A stretch of DNA of 58,080 nt, from assembly GCF_014360585.1 (NCBI RefSeq), contig NZ_JACIXG010000028.1, forward strand, positions 1 through 58,080. The letters run 5' to 3'. Shown one piece after another: positions 8,960 through 17,728 of the stretch (its first letter is position 1; the number at the start of each line of letters is the position of its first letter). The stretch comes from Nocardioides sp. GTDB taxonomy: Bacteria > Actinomycetota > Actinomycetes > Propionibacteriales > Nocardioidaceae. The notes below the pieces were generated by a model. It worked only from the letters and a program-made list of their open reading frames with translations. It was not told the origin of the DNA and made no database searches. Both the position numbers and the translations under genes were made by a program.

Positions 8960-10098
8960 CCGAAAACCTGGCCGATGACGTGTCGGCACTTCTCAGCGCC
9001 CGCGGCTGGTCGATAACCCGTGACAACCCGAACGGTGCGAGCCTGTGGTCGCTGGACGGTCGTGCGGAGATGTATCTGCCGCGCTTCATCACACGCGGAT
9101 CCTTCGAGTGGAGTGACATCACCGAACGGGTTGCAACTGCACACGGTGAGCGCGCATCGGTCATATTGCGTGAAGTCGAGATGGTTCGTTTCGACGTAAC
9201 CCGATTCCGCGTCAACGACGACGCGCCCGATGGCCCGACGGTCCCCCTTGAGGCGGCGGCTACCGTTGTCGGGTCGGCCTTCGGCATGCTGCGGGCAGCC
9301 GCGACAGCGGCACGCCGACCCCGACAGTCGATCGGCAGTAACTACTCGAAACTCGGCGACGAGATCGTGCGTGAAGCCCGACTCGGGCACACCGAGACCG
9401 GCTCGTTCATCTTCCCGGTGATGCTCAGGTTGAGTGATCCAGTGCCGGAACGCGAGACGCCGCTGCCGCACGCGACCGTCGAGTCCGTGCGGCCCGAGTC
9501 TTCGGAGCGACGAGTCACGCGCACCCTGGCCCAGGCGATGTCTGCCTTCGACAAGCACGTCCTTCAGCCGGCTCACGATCCCCAGATGAAGGACCTGACA
9601 CCCGTCGTCGTTGCCGGCGGGACGAAGGAAATGTTCGCCCAGCTGAGCCGCTCGATCGCTGAACCCGGTGTGGCCTGGCTGGAGACGGGCTTCAACTGGG
9701 CACCCATCGAATCCGCGTCATCGGGTATCCCACGCGCCGTAACCGTGCCGGCGGACGCGGATGCTCGCGAGATCCTCACCCGCACTGTACGGCTGCTCTC
9801 GACGCCGAAGAGCGAGCCGCTACGCGTGATCACCGGCCCGATCATCCACATCAGCCATGTGCCCGGTGAGCCGCTTGGCGAGATCGCGATCCAGACGCCG
9901 AGCCCGAGCGGTTCTAGATTCGGGCGAGTCGAGGTCGTCGTGCGTGAGGAGCAGCTCTCCGAGATCCACCACTGGATGGACTCGGGTACGACCGTCGTCG
10001 TGCACGGTACAGTCGAGCGCCGTCCAGGGCGACCCATACGCCTCAAAGGGGTTTCTACCCCACAGCCCCTGAGCGACACGTTCGACGACGTCGAGTGA
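8956..10098 (+). CDS. Unknown 380-residue partner of the DUF4365-like protein
   Basis: I do not recognise a family. It overlaps the preceding gene by four bases, so the two form a unit. The N-terminus (to about residue 110) is alpha/beta with RGWSITRDNPNG and several Trp. The middle is helical. The last 90 residues, from LRVITGPIIHISHVPGEP to the end, are beta-rich with VVVREEQLSEIHHWM and TVVVHGTVERRPGRPIRL, a pattern that resembles an OB-fold or similar nucleic-acid-binding barrel. A role as DNA- or RNA-engaging partner of the nuclease-fold protein is inference. There are no membrane segments or signal peptide. Confidence 0.7.
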   Translation: MTENLADDVSALLSARGWSITRDNPNGASLWSLDGRAEMYLPRFITRGSFEWSDITERVATAHGERASVILREVEMVRFDVTRFRVNDDAPDGPTVPLEAAATVVGSAFGMLRAAATAARRPRQSIGSNYSKLGDEIVREARLGHTETGSFIFPVMLRLSDPVPERETPLPHATVESVRPESSERRVTRTLAQAMSAFDKHVLQPAHDPQMKDLTPVVVAGGTKEMFAQLSRSIAEPGVAWLETGFNWAPIESASSGIPRAVTVPADADAREILTRTVRLLSTPKSEPLRVITGPIIHISHVPGEPLGEIAIQTPSPSGSRFGRVEVVVREEQLSEIHHWMDSGTTVVVHGTVERRPGRPIRLKGVSTPQPLSDTFDDVE

Positions 10099-10162
10099 GC
10101 AGACGGCCCGTGGTTGATGCCGCCGCGGAGTCGCGACGCGCAAGCACCAGCCATCTCAGACC

Positions 10163-11212
10163 TCAGAGGCTCGCCGTCAACTGCTGCAGGGTCACGATGA
10201 ACTTTCCCGGGGTGACGCGGGTGTCCGGCTTGCCGCGAACCTGACGCCCGCTGCCCGCAAGTCGGGCGCTGACCTCGATCGAGCGCTTGTCGACCTGCGT
10301 ACAACAGACCTGGACCTCTTTCTGCGCACCATGCCGCGCTCCAAAGACGCAGTACAGATGTCCGTCATGCGTCACGCGGTGCCAGTCCCTGCTGCCCTGG
10401 ACTGCGCCCGCCAAGGCATTGCCGAAGTCGGTAGCACTCGCATGACGCTGCGCGGGGTCGCCGTTCAGTGATTTCCGCACCACCGCGCCGACCGCTCGAG
10501 ACACGTGCGGAGCGATGTTGCGGAGCTCTCGGGTCGAGCCCGCCAGGATCTGATCGCGCTGATCCTGCCTCGAGGCTCGATGGCCGATCGGGTATTCGCC
10601 GCTCAGGAGATAAAACGCTGTCGCCGCGAGCGAGTAGACGTCGGTCGCCGGCGAGCATTTGCCGCCTTCGTGGATCACCTCGGGGGCCACCGTGCAGTAG
10701 GTCCCGTTGGGCGGCGCTGTTCCATCGTCAGCGAGGAGGTGGCAGAAGCCCAGGTCGCCCAAGACTGCGTCGACGCCTTCGATCAGGACGTTGCCCGGCT
10801 TGACGTCCCGGTGAATCATCCCGGCCCGGTGGATGCGGTCAAGCCCCGAGGCAATCTGTTGCACCAGGTGAGCCGCCCTCGACGCAGCAATGCCGTACGG
10901 CTGGGCGAGCCCTTCCAGGTCGCCTCCGCTCATGATGGGAGTGACGATGAACCGGATGTCGCTGTTGATCACGACATCGGCGTTCACCACGCGAAGCAGG
11001 AACCTCGACTTGAGCTGCTCGAGCCGTTGAGCCTCTTGCCAGGGGCCCGCCGCGCCCTCCTCCAACGGGTTGAGCAACTTCACCGCGACGCGGGAGTCGA
11101 GGTGTCGGTCGTGCGCCTCGTAGACCGAGCCGTCAGCCCCGCCGCCGAGGCTGCCAGCCAGCTCGTAGCGGTCGTTGATGGTAGTTCCGGGGGGAAACTC
11201 CGACAGATCCAC
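10163..11212 (-). CDS. Serine/threonine protein kinase
   Basis: Soluble Hanks-type kinase of about 349 residues. It has a glycine loop LGGGADGSVYEA (22-33), ATP-binding Lys45 in VAVKLL, the catalytic loop HRDVKPGNV (134-142), a DLG replacing DFG at 153-155, and an APE motif at 176-178. After the kinase domain (about residue 265 on) is an unfamiliar 85-residue C-terminal domain containing VTHDGHLYCVFG and CTQVDKRSIEV; no transmembrane helix is seen. The start chosen is GTG at 11212 (VDLSEFPPGT), because the longer frame would overlap the divergent gene at 11237. Related short soluble kinases occur in phage-defence and toxin cassettes, but the target here is unknown. Confidence 0.88.
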   Translation of the reverse strand: MDLSEFPPGTTINDRYELAGSLGGGADGSVYEAHDRHLDSRVAVKLLNPLEEGAAGPWQEAQRLEQLKSRFLLRVVNADVVINSDIRFIVTPIMSGGDLEGLAQPYGIAASRAAHLVQQIASGLDRIHRAGMIHRDVKPGNVLIEGVDAVLGDLGFCHLLADDGTAPPNGTYCTVAPEVIHEGGKCSPATDVYSLAATAFYLLSGEYPIGHRASRQDQRDQILAGSTRELRNIAPHVSRAVGAVVRKSLNGDPAQRHASATDFGNALAGAVQGSRDWHRVTHDGHLYCVFGARHGAQKEVQVCCTQVDKRSIEVSARLAGSGRQVRGKPDTRVTPGKFIVTLQQLTASL

Positions 11213-11236
11213 AAGTAGAAGGCTAAGGTTTCGCGC

Positions 11237-11695
11237 ATGCGCGCGCTGGGAATCTCTGTAGACCCTGCGGCCGGAAGCCCGAAGGTCCACGTCGCGACCA
11301 TAGAAGCGCGGCCGTCCAGCCCGCGCTCCGTCGAGGCATTCACCATCAAGACGACGGAGACGGAGCCCGGCGCACAGGCAGTCAGCCTCGCTCGGCTGCT
11401 CCAAGGACGGCTCCCTGGGCTGTCATTCGACGCCGCCGCGATCAAGACGGCAGGCGCGTCGCCCGTCGCGCGCCGAAACCGCGCGACGTTCCAGCGAGCT
11501 CACGCCGAGGGCGCTCTCCTGTTCGTGCTGCACGAGGTCTCCGACGTTCGCGTTGAGGCCAAGGACGCCCAAGGACTCGCGACACTCGCCGGTAAGAAGA
11601 AGGCCGACCTAGAATCGGCCGCAGATGCCGCCGCAGAAGGGCTATCGCGCAAGTACCGAGACGCGGTCTACGCCGCCCTGGCTCTGCTGCCCTAG
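11237..11695 (+). CDS. Unknown small protein, possibly RNase H-like fold
   Basis: 152 residues, divergent from the kinase with only 24 bp between the starts. It begins MRALGISVDP, followed by a beta strand VHVATIEA. A leading Gly-containing strand and Asp of this kind recall RuvC/RNase H-like folds. A central SFDAAAIKTAG and a helical, Ala-rich C-terminus (DAVYAALALLP) follow. I cannot assign a family. A shared divergent promoter suggests co-regulation with the kinase. Its 3' end overlaps the convergent gene that ends at 11642 by 54 bp. Confidence 0.55.
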   Translation: MRALGISVDPAAGSPKVHVATIEARPSSPRSVEAFTIKTTETEPGAQAVSLARLLQGRLPGLSFDAAAIKTAGASPVARRNRATFQRAHAEGALLFVLHEVSDVRVEAKDAQGLATLAGKKKADLESAADAAAEGLSRKYRDAVYAALALLP

Positions 11696-12118
11696 CGAGG
11701 CCTGCTTGAGCTCGACGCGGACATGGTCGAGCTCGGGGACACTAATCTCACCAGCGGATTCGACCAGCGGGTTCAGCACGATCCCGACCAGCGGTGACTC
11801 GTTGCCACGATCCCGCAGACGTCGAGCAGCGCGAGCGAGCAGGGTTCCGCTCGCATGGTTCACGTCGAAGACAATCGACGGGCCGCTGCTGTCCCCGTGC
11901 ATTGTCGGGGCAAGCATCATCGCGGCCCCGAGCACCCGTTCCGCTTGGGGACTGGCGGCTACGACACCGAAGCCCTCGTATACGGAGGCCGCCCGCACGA
12001 GAGACTCAGCACAGCGCCGCAGATGGTCGGCAGCGTCGTTCTCGCGGACGACCGCTGAGCCGCGGTTCATGATGCTCACCAGGTCCACAACAGATCTCCT
12101 CTCCGCCCTTCTCGCCAC
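11642..12118 (-). CDS. Unknown protein
   Basis: 158 residues with a reasonably ordinary composition: MARRAERRSVVDLVSIMNRG, a helical HLRRCAESLVRAASVYEGFG, then VVAASPQAERVLGAAMML, SGPSIVFDVN and a C-terminal PLVGIVLNPLVESAGEISV. The alternation of helices and short strands suggests a small alpha/beta protein, but no motif is diagnostic. The true start could be a GTG about ten codons downstream. Convergent overlap with the preceding gene is unusual but not disqualifying. Confidence 0.45.
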   Translation of the reverse strand: MARRAERRSVVDLVSIMNRGSAVVRENDAADHLRRCAESLVRAASVYEGFGVVAASPQAERVLGAAMMLAPTMHGDSSGPSIVFDVNHASGTLLARAARRLRDRGNESPLVGIVLNPLVESAGEISVPELDHVRVELKQASLGQQSQGGVDRVSVLAR

Positions 12119-12395
12119 GATGCCAGATCGAACGAGAGTATCGCGTCACCCATTGCGTGTCCTCGAAGTGGCGACATTCGTCCAGTCGTTCACCGGTGCA
12201 GCCGCCGCGGCCCCCCGTTTCCCAACACACCCGTCGAGGGCGCAGACTCAAGCACCGACATGTGAGGGCATGGCGCGATCATTCGCCTCGGGACGTCGAT
12301 GTGATGAGCCGGAGGTGAACCCTCTTCCCGCTCACATTGACATCAGCAGGTGTCCAGAATGTCCACCCCGCCCCGCAGTAGAGTGCTCGACAACC

Positions 12396-12509
12396 TCAGC
12401 GTTTCGGCAAACCAGCAGGTGGGCGCTGACACTTGGGGCAGAAGTAGGAGAAGCGGTTCATGAATGCGATGCGTCGCATCGGAGCACCGCACCGGTCGCA
12501 CGGCTGTCC
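12396..12509 (-). pseudogene. Fpg/Nei-type DNA glycosylase, zinc-finger tail only
   Basis: On the minus strand a short frame reads [20 protein letters not shown] followed by CPKCQRPP and a stop at 12396. The CxxC-x16-18-CxxC pattern just before the stop is the C-terminal zinc finger of formamidopyrimidine-DNA glycosylase/endonuclease VIII proteins. An in-frame stop lies immediately upstream, and the catalytic N-terminal domain is absent because the Nudix fragment begins at about 12549. Only a scar of the gene remains. Confidence 0.6.
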
Positions 12510-12548
12510 CTCTCACGTCCGTACGCCGCGAGCGAGCGCTCGAAGTAG

Positions 12549-12743
12549 CCCAACGGCTTCCTCACAGTCGTCTTCGTTGCAGACCAGTGGGCCGGCGAGC
12601 CCGAGAACCGCGAACCACGCAAATACGCCCAAGTGCGCTGGGTCAGCACCGACTTCATTCCGACCCAGTTCGTCGACACCACCGCCAGCGCCCTTCATCA
12701 GTACCTCACCGAAGGCACAGAGGTGTCCCTCGACGGAGGGTGA
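12549..12743 (+). pseudogene. Nudix hydrolase, 3' fragment
   Basis: Directly after an in-frame TAG (12546-12548) the sequence reads NGFLTVVFVADQWAGEPENR, then KYAQVRWVSTDFIPTQF and ends EVSLDGG-stop at 12743. This is the normal C-terminal half of the Nudix protein whose 5' half ends with HSAWGAEA at about 7330. Joining the two gives WGAEA-PNGFLTVVF, the expected core strand. It has no start of its own and is not expected to be expressed. Confidence 0.75.
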
Positions 12744-13055
12744 GGACCGCGCGCGGCCGTCCGGTGACCCGCGCGCAAGCTCGCCGGAGCAGCACTCAAC
12801 CACGAACGGGTCTCAATCCAGTCTGTCGCTGATCGCCAACACCGTCGCCCAAGAGCTCGAGATCTCATCGCGCACGGGCCCACGGCTCCAGCCGACGACA
12901 ACTCGTCGGTAGCTCGTGGGTAGAAAGCGCGATTCGCAGACGCCAACCAATCACGGTTCGACAGGTCCCCTCACTGCCCTCCTTCTCCATCCGTCCTGTG
13001 ATCGCTGTCGGATGCGTCACGGCGTTGCCGCGACGGTCCACGAGGATCCACGACG
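12744..13055. other. Non-coding or degenerate stretch
   Basis: About 310 bases between the Nudix tail and the next plausible gene. A plus-strand frame (containing LSLIANTVAQELEISSRTG) has some protein-like composition but no start, and its upstream part is arginine/serine nonsense. I see no supported gene, repeat or hairpin here and interpret it as decayed sequence. Confidence 0.35.
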
Positions 13056-13085
13056 ATGAGCCGGCCCCATGAGAGCATCTCGTGC

Positions 13086-13631
13086 ATGAGCCTCGAGGTT
13101 GGCGACCAGCGTGGGGCACGCTGGGTGAAGCTGCTTCAGCTCCTCGAGATGGATCTGACCTACGATCGCGAGGAACGCCCCTGGTGGAGCACCGCCACCA
13201 TCCACGGCAACACCGGCCGTACCGCGCTCGCCGTCGTTGACGTCGCCAACCTTGGTGACACCGACCAGGAGTCAGTGCTCACAGATCTGTTTGAACATGC
13301 CACCGACTCGTCCTGGGACGGCGACATCTGGATAGTCGCTGCCGGACGGCTCCTCCTGCCCGGACTCGACCCCGGATGGGGCCCGGAATTCCGGGCATCG
13401 GGGTGGATCGGCCAGTACCACGGGGACCATCTGGGAGAGGAAGGTTGGGCCCCTGCACCAGCGCCCTGGGCATACTGCACCTCATGTGGGGGTACTGGCG
13501 TCTTTCACCCCGAGCAGACATTCCTCTGCACGCCAAACGGCTGCTACGACGCCGGGGCGAACTTCGAGCCGGCCGATCTCGACCAGCTGCGCAGGTCATG
13601 GGAAGAAGCCGCGTTCGGACCGCTGCGTTGA
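13086..13631 (+). CDS. Unknown protein with CxxC pair
   Basis: About 181 residues if it starts at ATG 13086 (MSLEVGDQRG); an earlier in-frame ATG at 13056 is possible. The N-terminal half has regular beta/alpha spacing (TALAVVDVANLG, DIWIVAAGRLLLPG). The C-terminal half is Trp-rich and contains CTSCGG and CTPNGC, spaced as a possible zinc-binding site of zinc-ribbon type. No family is recognised. It is followed at a distance by convergent genes. Confidence 0.55.
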   Translation: MSLEVGDQRGARWVKLLQLLEMDLTYDREERPWWSTATIHGNTGRTALAVVDVANLGDTDQESVLTDLFEHATDSSWDGDIWIVAAGRLLLPGLDPGWGPEFRASGWIGQYHGDHLGEEGWAPAPAPWAYCTSCGGTGVFHPEQTFLCTPNGCYDAGANFEPADLDQLRRSWEEAAFGPLR

Positions 13632-13807
13632 CGCCGTCCTATTGGGGAACAAGATCGGCGGCAGGGTTGACCTGCGCTGACCCGAGACCACAGGCCGGTC
13701 GGTCATACGGCGAGGTTCGGGCCAAGGCTAAGGAGTGTCGTGCTTTCCAACGCTCTGTCGATGTCGTCCAGGCCCTCAGGGATCGATACGAAACCGAAGC
13801 GACGACG

Positions 13808-14551
13808 TCAGTCCCGAACCCATCCGTGCTCGGGAACCGCGGCAACCTGGTCGTACCCCTCCCAGAGCCTTCCGCCGGCAGCATCCAGCACCTCCTCGGC
13901 AACCTGCTCAAGTGCCTCCGTCTCGCCAGCCATGGCGTGTTGAAGGGACTCATGAAGTTTCAACGCCCAGTTGGAGCCCGAGGCTTGATCGAGCGAGAGA
14001 AGCTCTCGCGCCAGCCACTTTCCCCCTCCTGTCCAGTGCCCGTTGATCGCAAGGACGAGGTCGCCGGCGCGTCGCCATGCTTCGACGGCGATGGCGGTGC
14101 AGACCGGTCCGGGCACTGCGCCGCGAAGGTCGTCGACAAGATCACTCAAGGCGTAGCGAACTCCGGCGAGCGCATCCTGGGACAGGAGGCCCGGGCCTGC
14201 GGCAAGCACCTGCTCGCAGAGCTTCCGCACCGCCTCTCCCCCGTCGCCTTCCAGGAGCTCGACTCCTTTGGCGACCAGCCTTGCCATCGAGGGCTTGCGC
14301 TGTGTGATGTCCTTTGCGACGAAGTGCCGGATGCTCGCCTCGGAGTGGACGAATAGTTCCACCGGCCAACCTGCGAACCTCAGCGACTCGCGATGCACGG
14401 CCGCGCTCTCGTCCAGGACCGTGATGTCCAGATCCGAGGTGGTCGTGGCCTGTCCGAGGACCACGGACCCTCCAAGCCACCCTTGCTTCGCGAAGGGAAA
14501 CCGCTCAACGACCAAGTGGCGGGCGACCTCAATCGGCTGTCTGCGTGTCAT
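13808..14551 (-). CDS. Nucleotidyltransferase-domain protein
   Basis: 247 residues. Near the N-terminus it shows the Pol-beta-like nucleotidyltransferase motif GGSVVLGQATTTSDLDITVL (G[GS] ... DxD, about residues 27-47). A third acidic residue plausibly lies in PVELFVHSE. The remainder is helical, with a Trp-rich segment (INGHWTGGGKWLARELL), as in minimal nucleotidyltransferases of the aminoglycoside-transferase or MNT type. A substrate cannot be told. It lies just downstream of the lanthipeptide operon in the same direction, 145 bp after the second LanC stop, so it may be read through or be independent. Confidence 0.75.
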   Translation of the reverse strand: MTRRQPIEVARHLVVERFPFAKQGWLGGSVVLGQATTTSDLDITVLDESAAVHRESLRFAGWPVELFVHSEASIRHFVAKDITQRKPSMARLVAKGVELLEGDGGEAVRKLCEQVLAAGPGLLSQDALAGVRYALSDLVDDLRGAVPGPVCTAIAVEAWRRAGDLVLAINGHWTGGGKWLARELLSLDQASGSNWALKLHESLQHAMAGETEALEQVAEEVLDAAGGRLWEGYDQVAAVPEHGWVRD

Positions 14552-14696
14552 GGCCTCAGCGTGGCGGCATCTCTCCTGCAGTCACAACAGGTTTCCGCCT
14601 GAGGAATCCACGCGGGTAGGCCGGGCCGGTACTGCCGGGTCCGATGGGCATCCGGGGGTGGATTCCGAGTCATTGGGATCCTGCGTCGGTCATTCG

Positions 14697-15776
14697 TCAT
14701 TCGTTGAGGAGGAGGACTGCGTCCCACCCTGTCGCGGGCGGGAGGCCGGTGGTCGCGACGCGCTCGGCGAGCGCGGTGCCGGTGCTGCCAGTGAGGAATC
14801 CGGGCTCCTCTGGCAGTGTGGTGCTGTGGTAGCCGGCGAGAAGGCGTGGAAGCGTGTCGCGTAGGGCGGGTGCGTGGTGGCCTGCCCGCCAGGCAGTGTG
14901 GAGGACGCCTGCCCAGCCGTGGCACAGCGACGCGTCCTCGAGGAGGGCGAGCTGGTCTTCGTCGGACAGGCAGGAGAGGAGCGCGGTCCCGGCGGTGTGC
15001 TGGAGCTCTTGGTCTTCGAGAGCGATGCCGGCCATCTGTAGGGCGCGGGCGATGCCGGGGGTGCCTTCGCACCAGGAGGGTCGGGGACGCTCGCGGTAGC
15101 GGGAGACCCCGAGCGTGTGCTCTCGGAGCGTGACCGTGCCGGGCCACCACGGGTGGGGGTCGTCTTGGCGGTGCAGGTCGATCCAGGCGCACAGGCGTCG
15201 CATCGCCTTGGCGTGGTCGGCGACGACGATCCCGCGTCGCATGGCCAGTGCGAGCAGGGTCAGTGGTCCCGCGATGCCGTGGGCCATGCCGAGGTTGCCG
15301 TGGCCGTCGCGCCACGCCGGGTCGGGACCGGTCGGGCCATCGGTTGCCCACCAGCCCGGTCTGCCGTTGCTGCGGGTCCGGGTCAGATCCACGAGGTAGG
15401 TGAGGACCGCGTGCAGCAACTGCAGGTTCTGGCCGCGGTGGAGCAGGTAGACACCCAGGCCGGTCAGCCCGCTGATCAGGTCGAACTCGCTCTTGTGTGG
15501 CGGGTCGCCTCGCTGCTGGCGTTGGGCCGCCGCCTCCAGGCGGCGCTTGGTCAGGGTGGCGATCTGGGTGTCGAGGGAAGTCAGGATTCCTGACTCGCCG
15601 GTGACACTGAGCGCGAGGGCTACCGCCGGCGCACCCTCGAAGAGGCTGACGTCATCGGGGTGGACCATGACGGGCTCGGACAGCATCCGAGCTACCCACG
15701 GGCGTGGACTCTCCTCACGTTCGGCCGCGAGCAGCACGAGCCCAGGGATGCCCTCGGCGAGGGACTGAAGTCTCAT
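14697..15776 (-). CDS. LanC-like lanthionine synthetase (second copy)
   Basis: Cyclase that adds Cys thiols to dehydrated Ser/Thr in a lanthipeptide, 359 residues. Repeated LanC alpha-barrel motifs are visible (GLTGLGVYLL, HGNLGMAHGIAGPLTLLA with His166, SWCEGTPG with Cys236, LCHGWAG with Cys285-His286); the last three give the zinc site and active-site His. The start chosen is ATG 15776 because AAGGA precedes it at good spacing; it overlaps the upstream gene by 62 bp. It is the last gene of the minus-strand cluster. All catalytic residues are present, so it should be active unless it has changed role. Confidence 0.88.
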   Translation of the reverse strand: MRLQSLAEGIPGLVLLAAEREESPRPWVARMLSEPVMVHPDDVSLFEGAPAVALALSVTGESGILTSLDTQIATLTKRRLEAAAQRQQRGDPPHKSEFDLISGLTGLGVYLLHRGQNLQLLHAVLTYLVDLTRTRSNGRPGWWATDGPTGPDPAWRDGHGNLGMAHGIAGPLTLLALAMRRGIVVADHAKAMRRLCAWIDLHRQDDPHPWWPGTVTLREHTLGVSRYRERPRPSWCEGTPGIARALQMAGIALEDQELQHTAGTALLSCLSDEDQLALLEDASLCHGWAGVLHTAWRAGHHAPALRDTLPRLLAGYHSTTLPEEPGFLTGSTGTALAERVATTGLPPATGWDAVLLLNE

Positions 15777-16890
15777 CGGAATCCTTCTCGTCTTCCTTCT
15801 TAGGTTCCGTCGCGTATTGCCCAAGAGCCGTGTGAGCGATCACCGATTCGGCGGTGTCGAGGGCGTCGGCGACCACGGCGAGGTGCTCGGCGGTCATGGT
15901 TCGGTGGCCGAGACCGCAATCAGCGACGAGTTCGGTGAGGCGGGCGATCTGTTGAGGGCTCGCGATGCTGAGGCAGCCGGGGTGGGCTAGGAGGTCGCGT
16001 GCCGCGTAGCCGTCGTTGGCGGCGTGGCGAATCAGGGGCATCGCAATCTGTTCGGCGTTGGGGTGGTCGGGGCCGAGTGCGTCGACCAGGGTGAGGCCCA
16101 GTCGCGTGTGGAAGACGGTCAGGCCGGCCTTGATGGACCCGAGGGCATGGTGGGCCGCTAGCGCAGGGGCCACTTGTTCGGCTGGGTCGGCGTCGGCCAG
16201 GGGCAGGTGGAGGTGCAGGGCGGCGGTGACCGCGTTCTCCCATGGCTCGCCCGGATGGGTTGCGTTGAGCATGGTGCGCGCCTGCTGGTAGCGGCCTGCA
16301 GTGGCGTGGGCGATGATCGTGACTTGCCTGCCATCGAGCATGCGTTCGCCGACGCCGTTGTGTTGGTCGAGGCGGATGCTGGCTTCGTCCCATCTACCGG
16401 CAGCGGCGAAGGCGTGGGCGCCGGTGCCGAGCAGGACACTCCAGAGCCAGGTTCGCGCCTTGGCGTGACTGTCGGGCGTCCTGGTCAGGCGGGCGGCGGG
16501 GATGGTGAGGCCGTCGATGGTCGTGTCGGTTCGGGTGTCGATTGCCTGGAAAAGGGTCTCCAGGAGGGTCCACGCAGCGGAGCCCTCGCCTGCGCGGATG
16601 TGGAGCCTGGCGAGGTTGACGACGGGCTCAAGCGCGTACCGTGGGTCGTGGTCGTGCTCAATGGCTGTGATGGCGAGCCTGTGGCACCAGGTTCGGGCCA
16701 GCGCGGGCATGCCGCAGTCGGAGGCCAGGAGCGCGGCGAGATTGAACACCGCTGTCGCCAGGGACGCGTCGCGGCGCTCGCGTGCTTCGGTGGCGAGCTC
16801 GTGGAGTCCGCTGACGCGCTGGGGCAGGGGAAGGCAGGTGGGCCGGGGCCGGGCAACCAGTGGGAATCTGCTGGCTGCGGCCGGGGTCAT
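15715..16890 (-). CDS. TPR-like helical protein of the lanthipeptide cluster
   Basis: 391 residues, almost entirely alpha-helical with tetratricopeptide-like repeats: SLATAVFNLAALLASDCG, PALARTWCHRLA, PVVNLARLHIRAGEG and RYQQARTMLNATHP. An acidic/lysine tail (KKEDEKDSDE) follows. No enzymatic motif is seen. It overlaps the genes on both sides (4 bp with the upstream one, 62 bp with the downstream LanC), so it is a true member of the operon. TPR proteins of this kind accompany actinobacterial RiPP clusters and probably serve protein-protein contacts, perhaps holding precursor and enzymes together. That role is inference. Confidence 0.8.
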   Translation of the reverse strand: MTPAAASRFPLVARPRPTCLPLPQRVSGLHELATEARERRDASLATAVFNLAALLASDCGMPALARTWCHRLAITAIEHDHDPRYALEPVVNLARLHIRAGEGSAAWTLLETLFQAIDTRTDTTIDGLTIPAARLTRTPDSHAKARTWLWSVLLGTGAHAFAAAGRWDEASIRLDQHNGVGERMLDGRQVTIIAHATAGRYQQARTMLNATHPGEPWENAVTAALHLHLPLADADPAEQVAPALAAHHALGSIKAGLTVFHTRLGLTLVDALGPDHPNAEQIAMPLIRHAANDGYAARDLLAHPGCLSIASPQQIARLTELVADCGLGHRTMTAEHLAVVADALDTAESVIAHTALGQYATEPKKEDEKDSDETSVPRRGHPWARAARGRT

Positions 16891-17714
16891 GAGTCACCCC
16901 GCGGTGTGGAAGGACAGGCCGTGGGGTCAGGGCCGAAGACGACGGTCTTGGCTGCGGTCGCGAGGGCGGCCTGGTAGGCACCGGGGATGCTTCGCCGGTT
17001 CCACGCGAAGATCACGTGGTGGGCGAGGGTGGCTCGCAGGCCGCGGTGCAACCGCCCGCGCTGGTTGAGCTCTCGGAGCGCTTGTCCGGCGTGGGTGTAG
17101 GCGTCGAACTGTTCGTGGCAGCCGGCCAGCGGTGCGTCCTTGCGGGTGAGGTCGGCTGGGTCGACGGTAAGAAGCCTGTGGGTGGGCTGTTGGAGCGACT
17201 CGGCGAGGGCAAGAGCGGGCGGGTCTCGGTGGTCGGCGACGCAGGCCCACACATCGCCTTGCTCGTACCAGTCGAGCCCTGCGGCTCGCATCATTGTTGC
17301 GCAGAGCATGATCGAGACTTCGCGGTCGCGTGTGGCTGTGGCGGCGCTGCGGGTGAGCAGGTGGCGGCTGTCGTGGTGCCAGAGCTGATGGGCGGTATCC
17401 ATGGCTTGAGGTCCGCCGAAGGCGTGGACCTCGGGCTCGTAGATGCCGGCGACGGCGCGGTGGAGAACGTCGTCGTGGACCAGCTGGTCCAGCCGGGTGG
17501 TCATGTGGCGTTTGGTGGGACTGTCGGTGGGCGTGTCGGCGGTGGGTAGGTAGCGCAGCCTCCAGTCGCCTTTGCGTACGTAGAACCAGCAGGTGATGAG
17601 ACCGCGGGTCTCAGCCTCGGTAAGGATCGGCGCGAGATGGTCCATGGCTATCTGTACGGCGGTGTCCGGGTTGCCGAAGGTGATGGTGGCTTGACGCCAT
17701 TGAGGTGTTGTCAT
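16887..17714 (-). CDS. Thiopeptide-type bacteriocin biosynthesis protein (SpaB_C domain)
   Basis: 275 residues that match the stand-alone thiopeptide-type domain, homologous to the C-terminal elimination domain of LanB. The N-terminus PQWRQATITFGNP and the signature ITCWFYVRKGDWRLRYLP are present. It continues with the usual helical part (YEPEVHAFGGPQAMDTAHQL) and the terminal WNRRSIPG-like region. In split dehydratases this domain eliminates glutamate from glutamylated Ser/Thr. A longer frame to 18122 exists, but its extension is the antisense of LanC; ATG 17714 has a GGAGG ribosome site at proper distance. It follows LanC by 14 bp and overlaps the TPR gene by 4. Confidence 0.88.
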   Translation of the reverse strand: MTTPQWRQATITFGNPDTAVQIAMDHLAPILTEAETRGLITCWFYVRKGDWRLRYLPTADTPTDSPTKRHMTTRLDQLVHDDVLHRAVAGIYEPEVHAFGGPQAMDTAHQLWHHDSRHLLTRSAATATRDREVSIMLCATMMRAAGLDWYEQGDVWACVADHRDPPALALAESLQQPTHRLLTVDPADLTRKDAPLAGCHEQFDAYTHAGQALRELNQRGRLHRGLRATLAHHVIFAWNRRSIPGAYQAALATAAKTVVFGPDPTACPSTPRGDS

Positions 17715-17728
17715 CTGTGCCTCCGATC

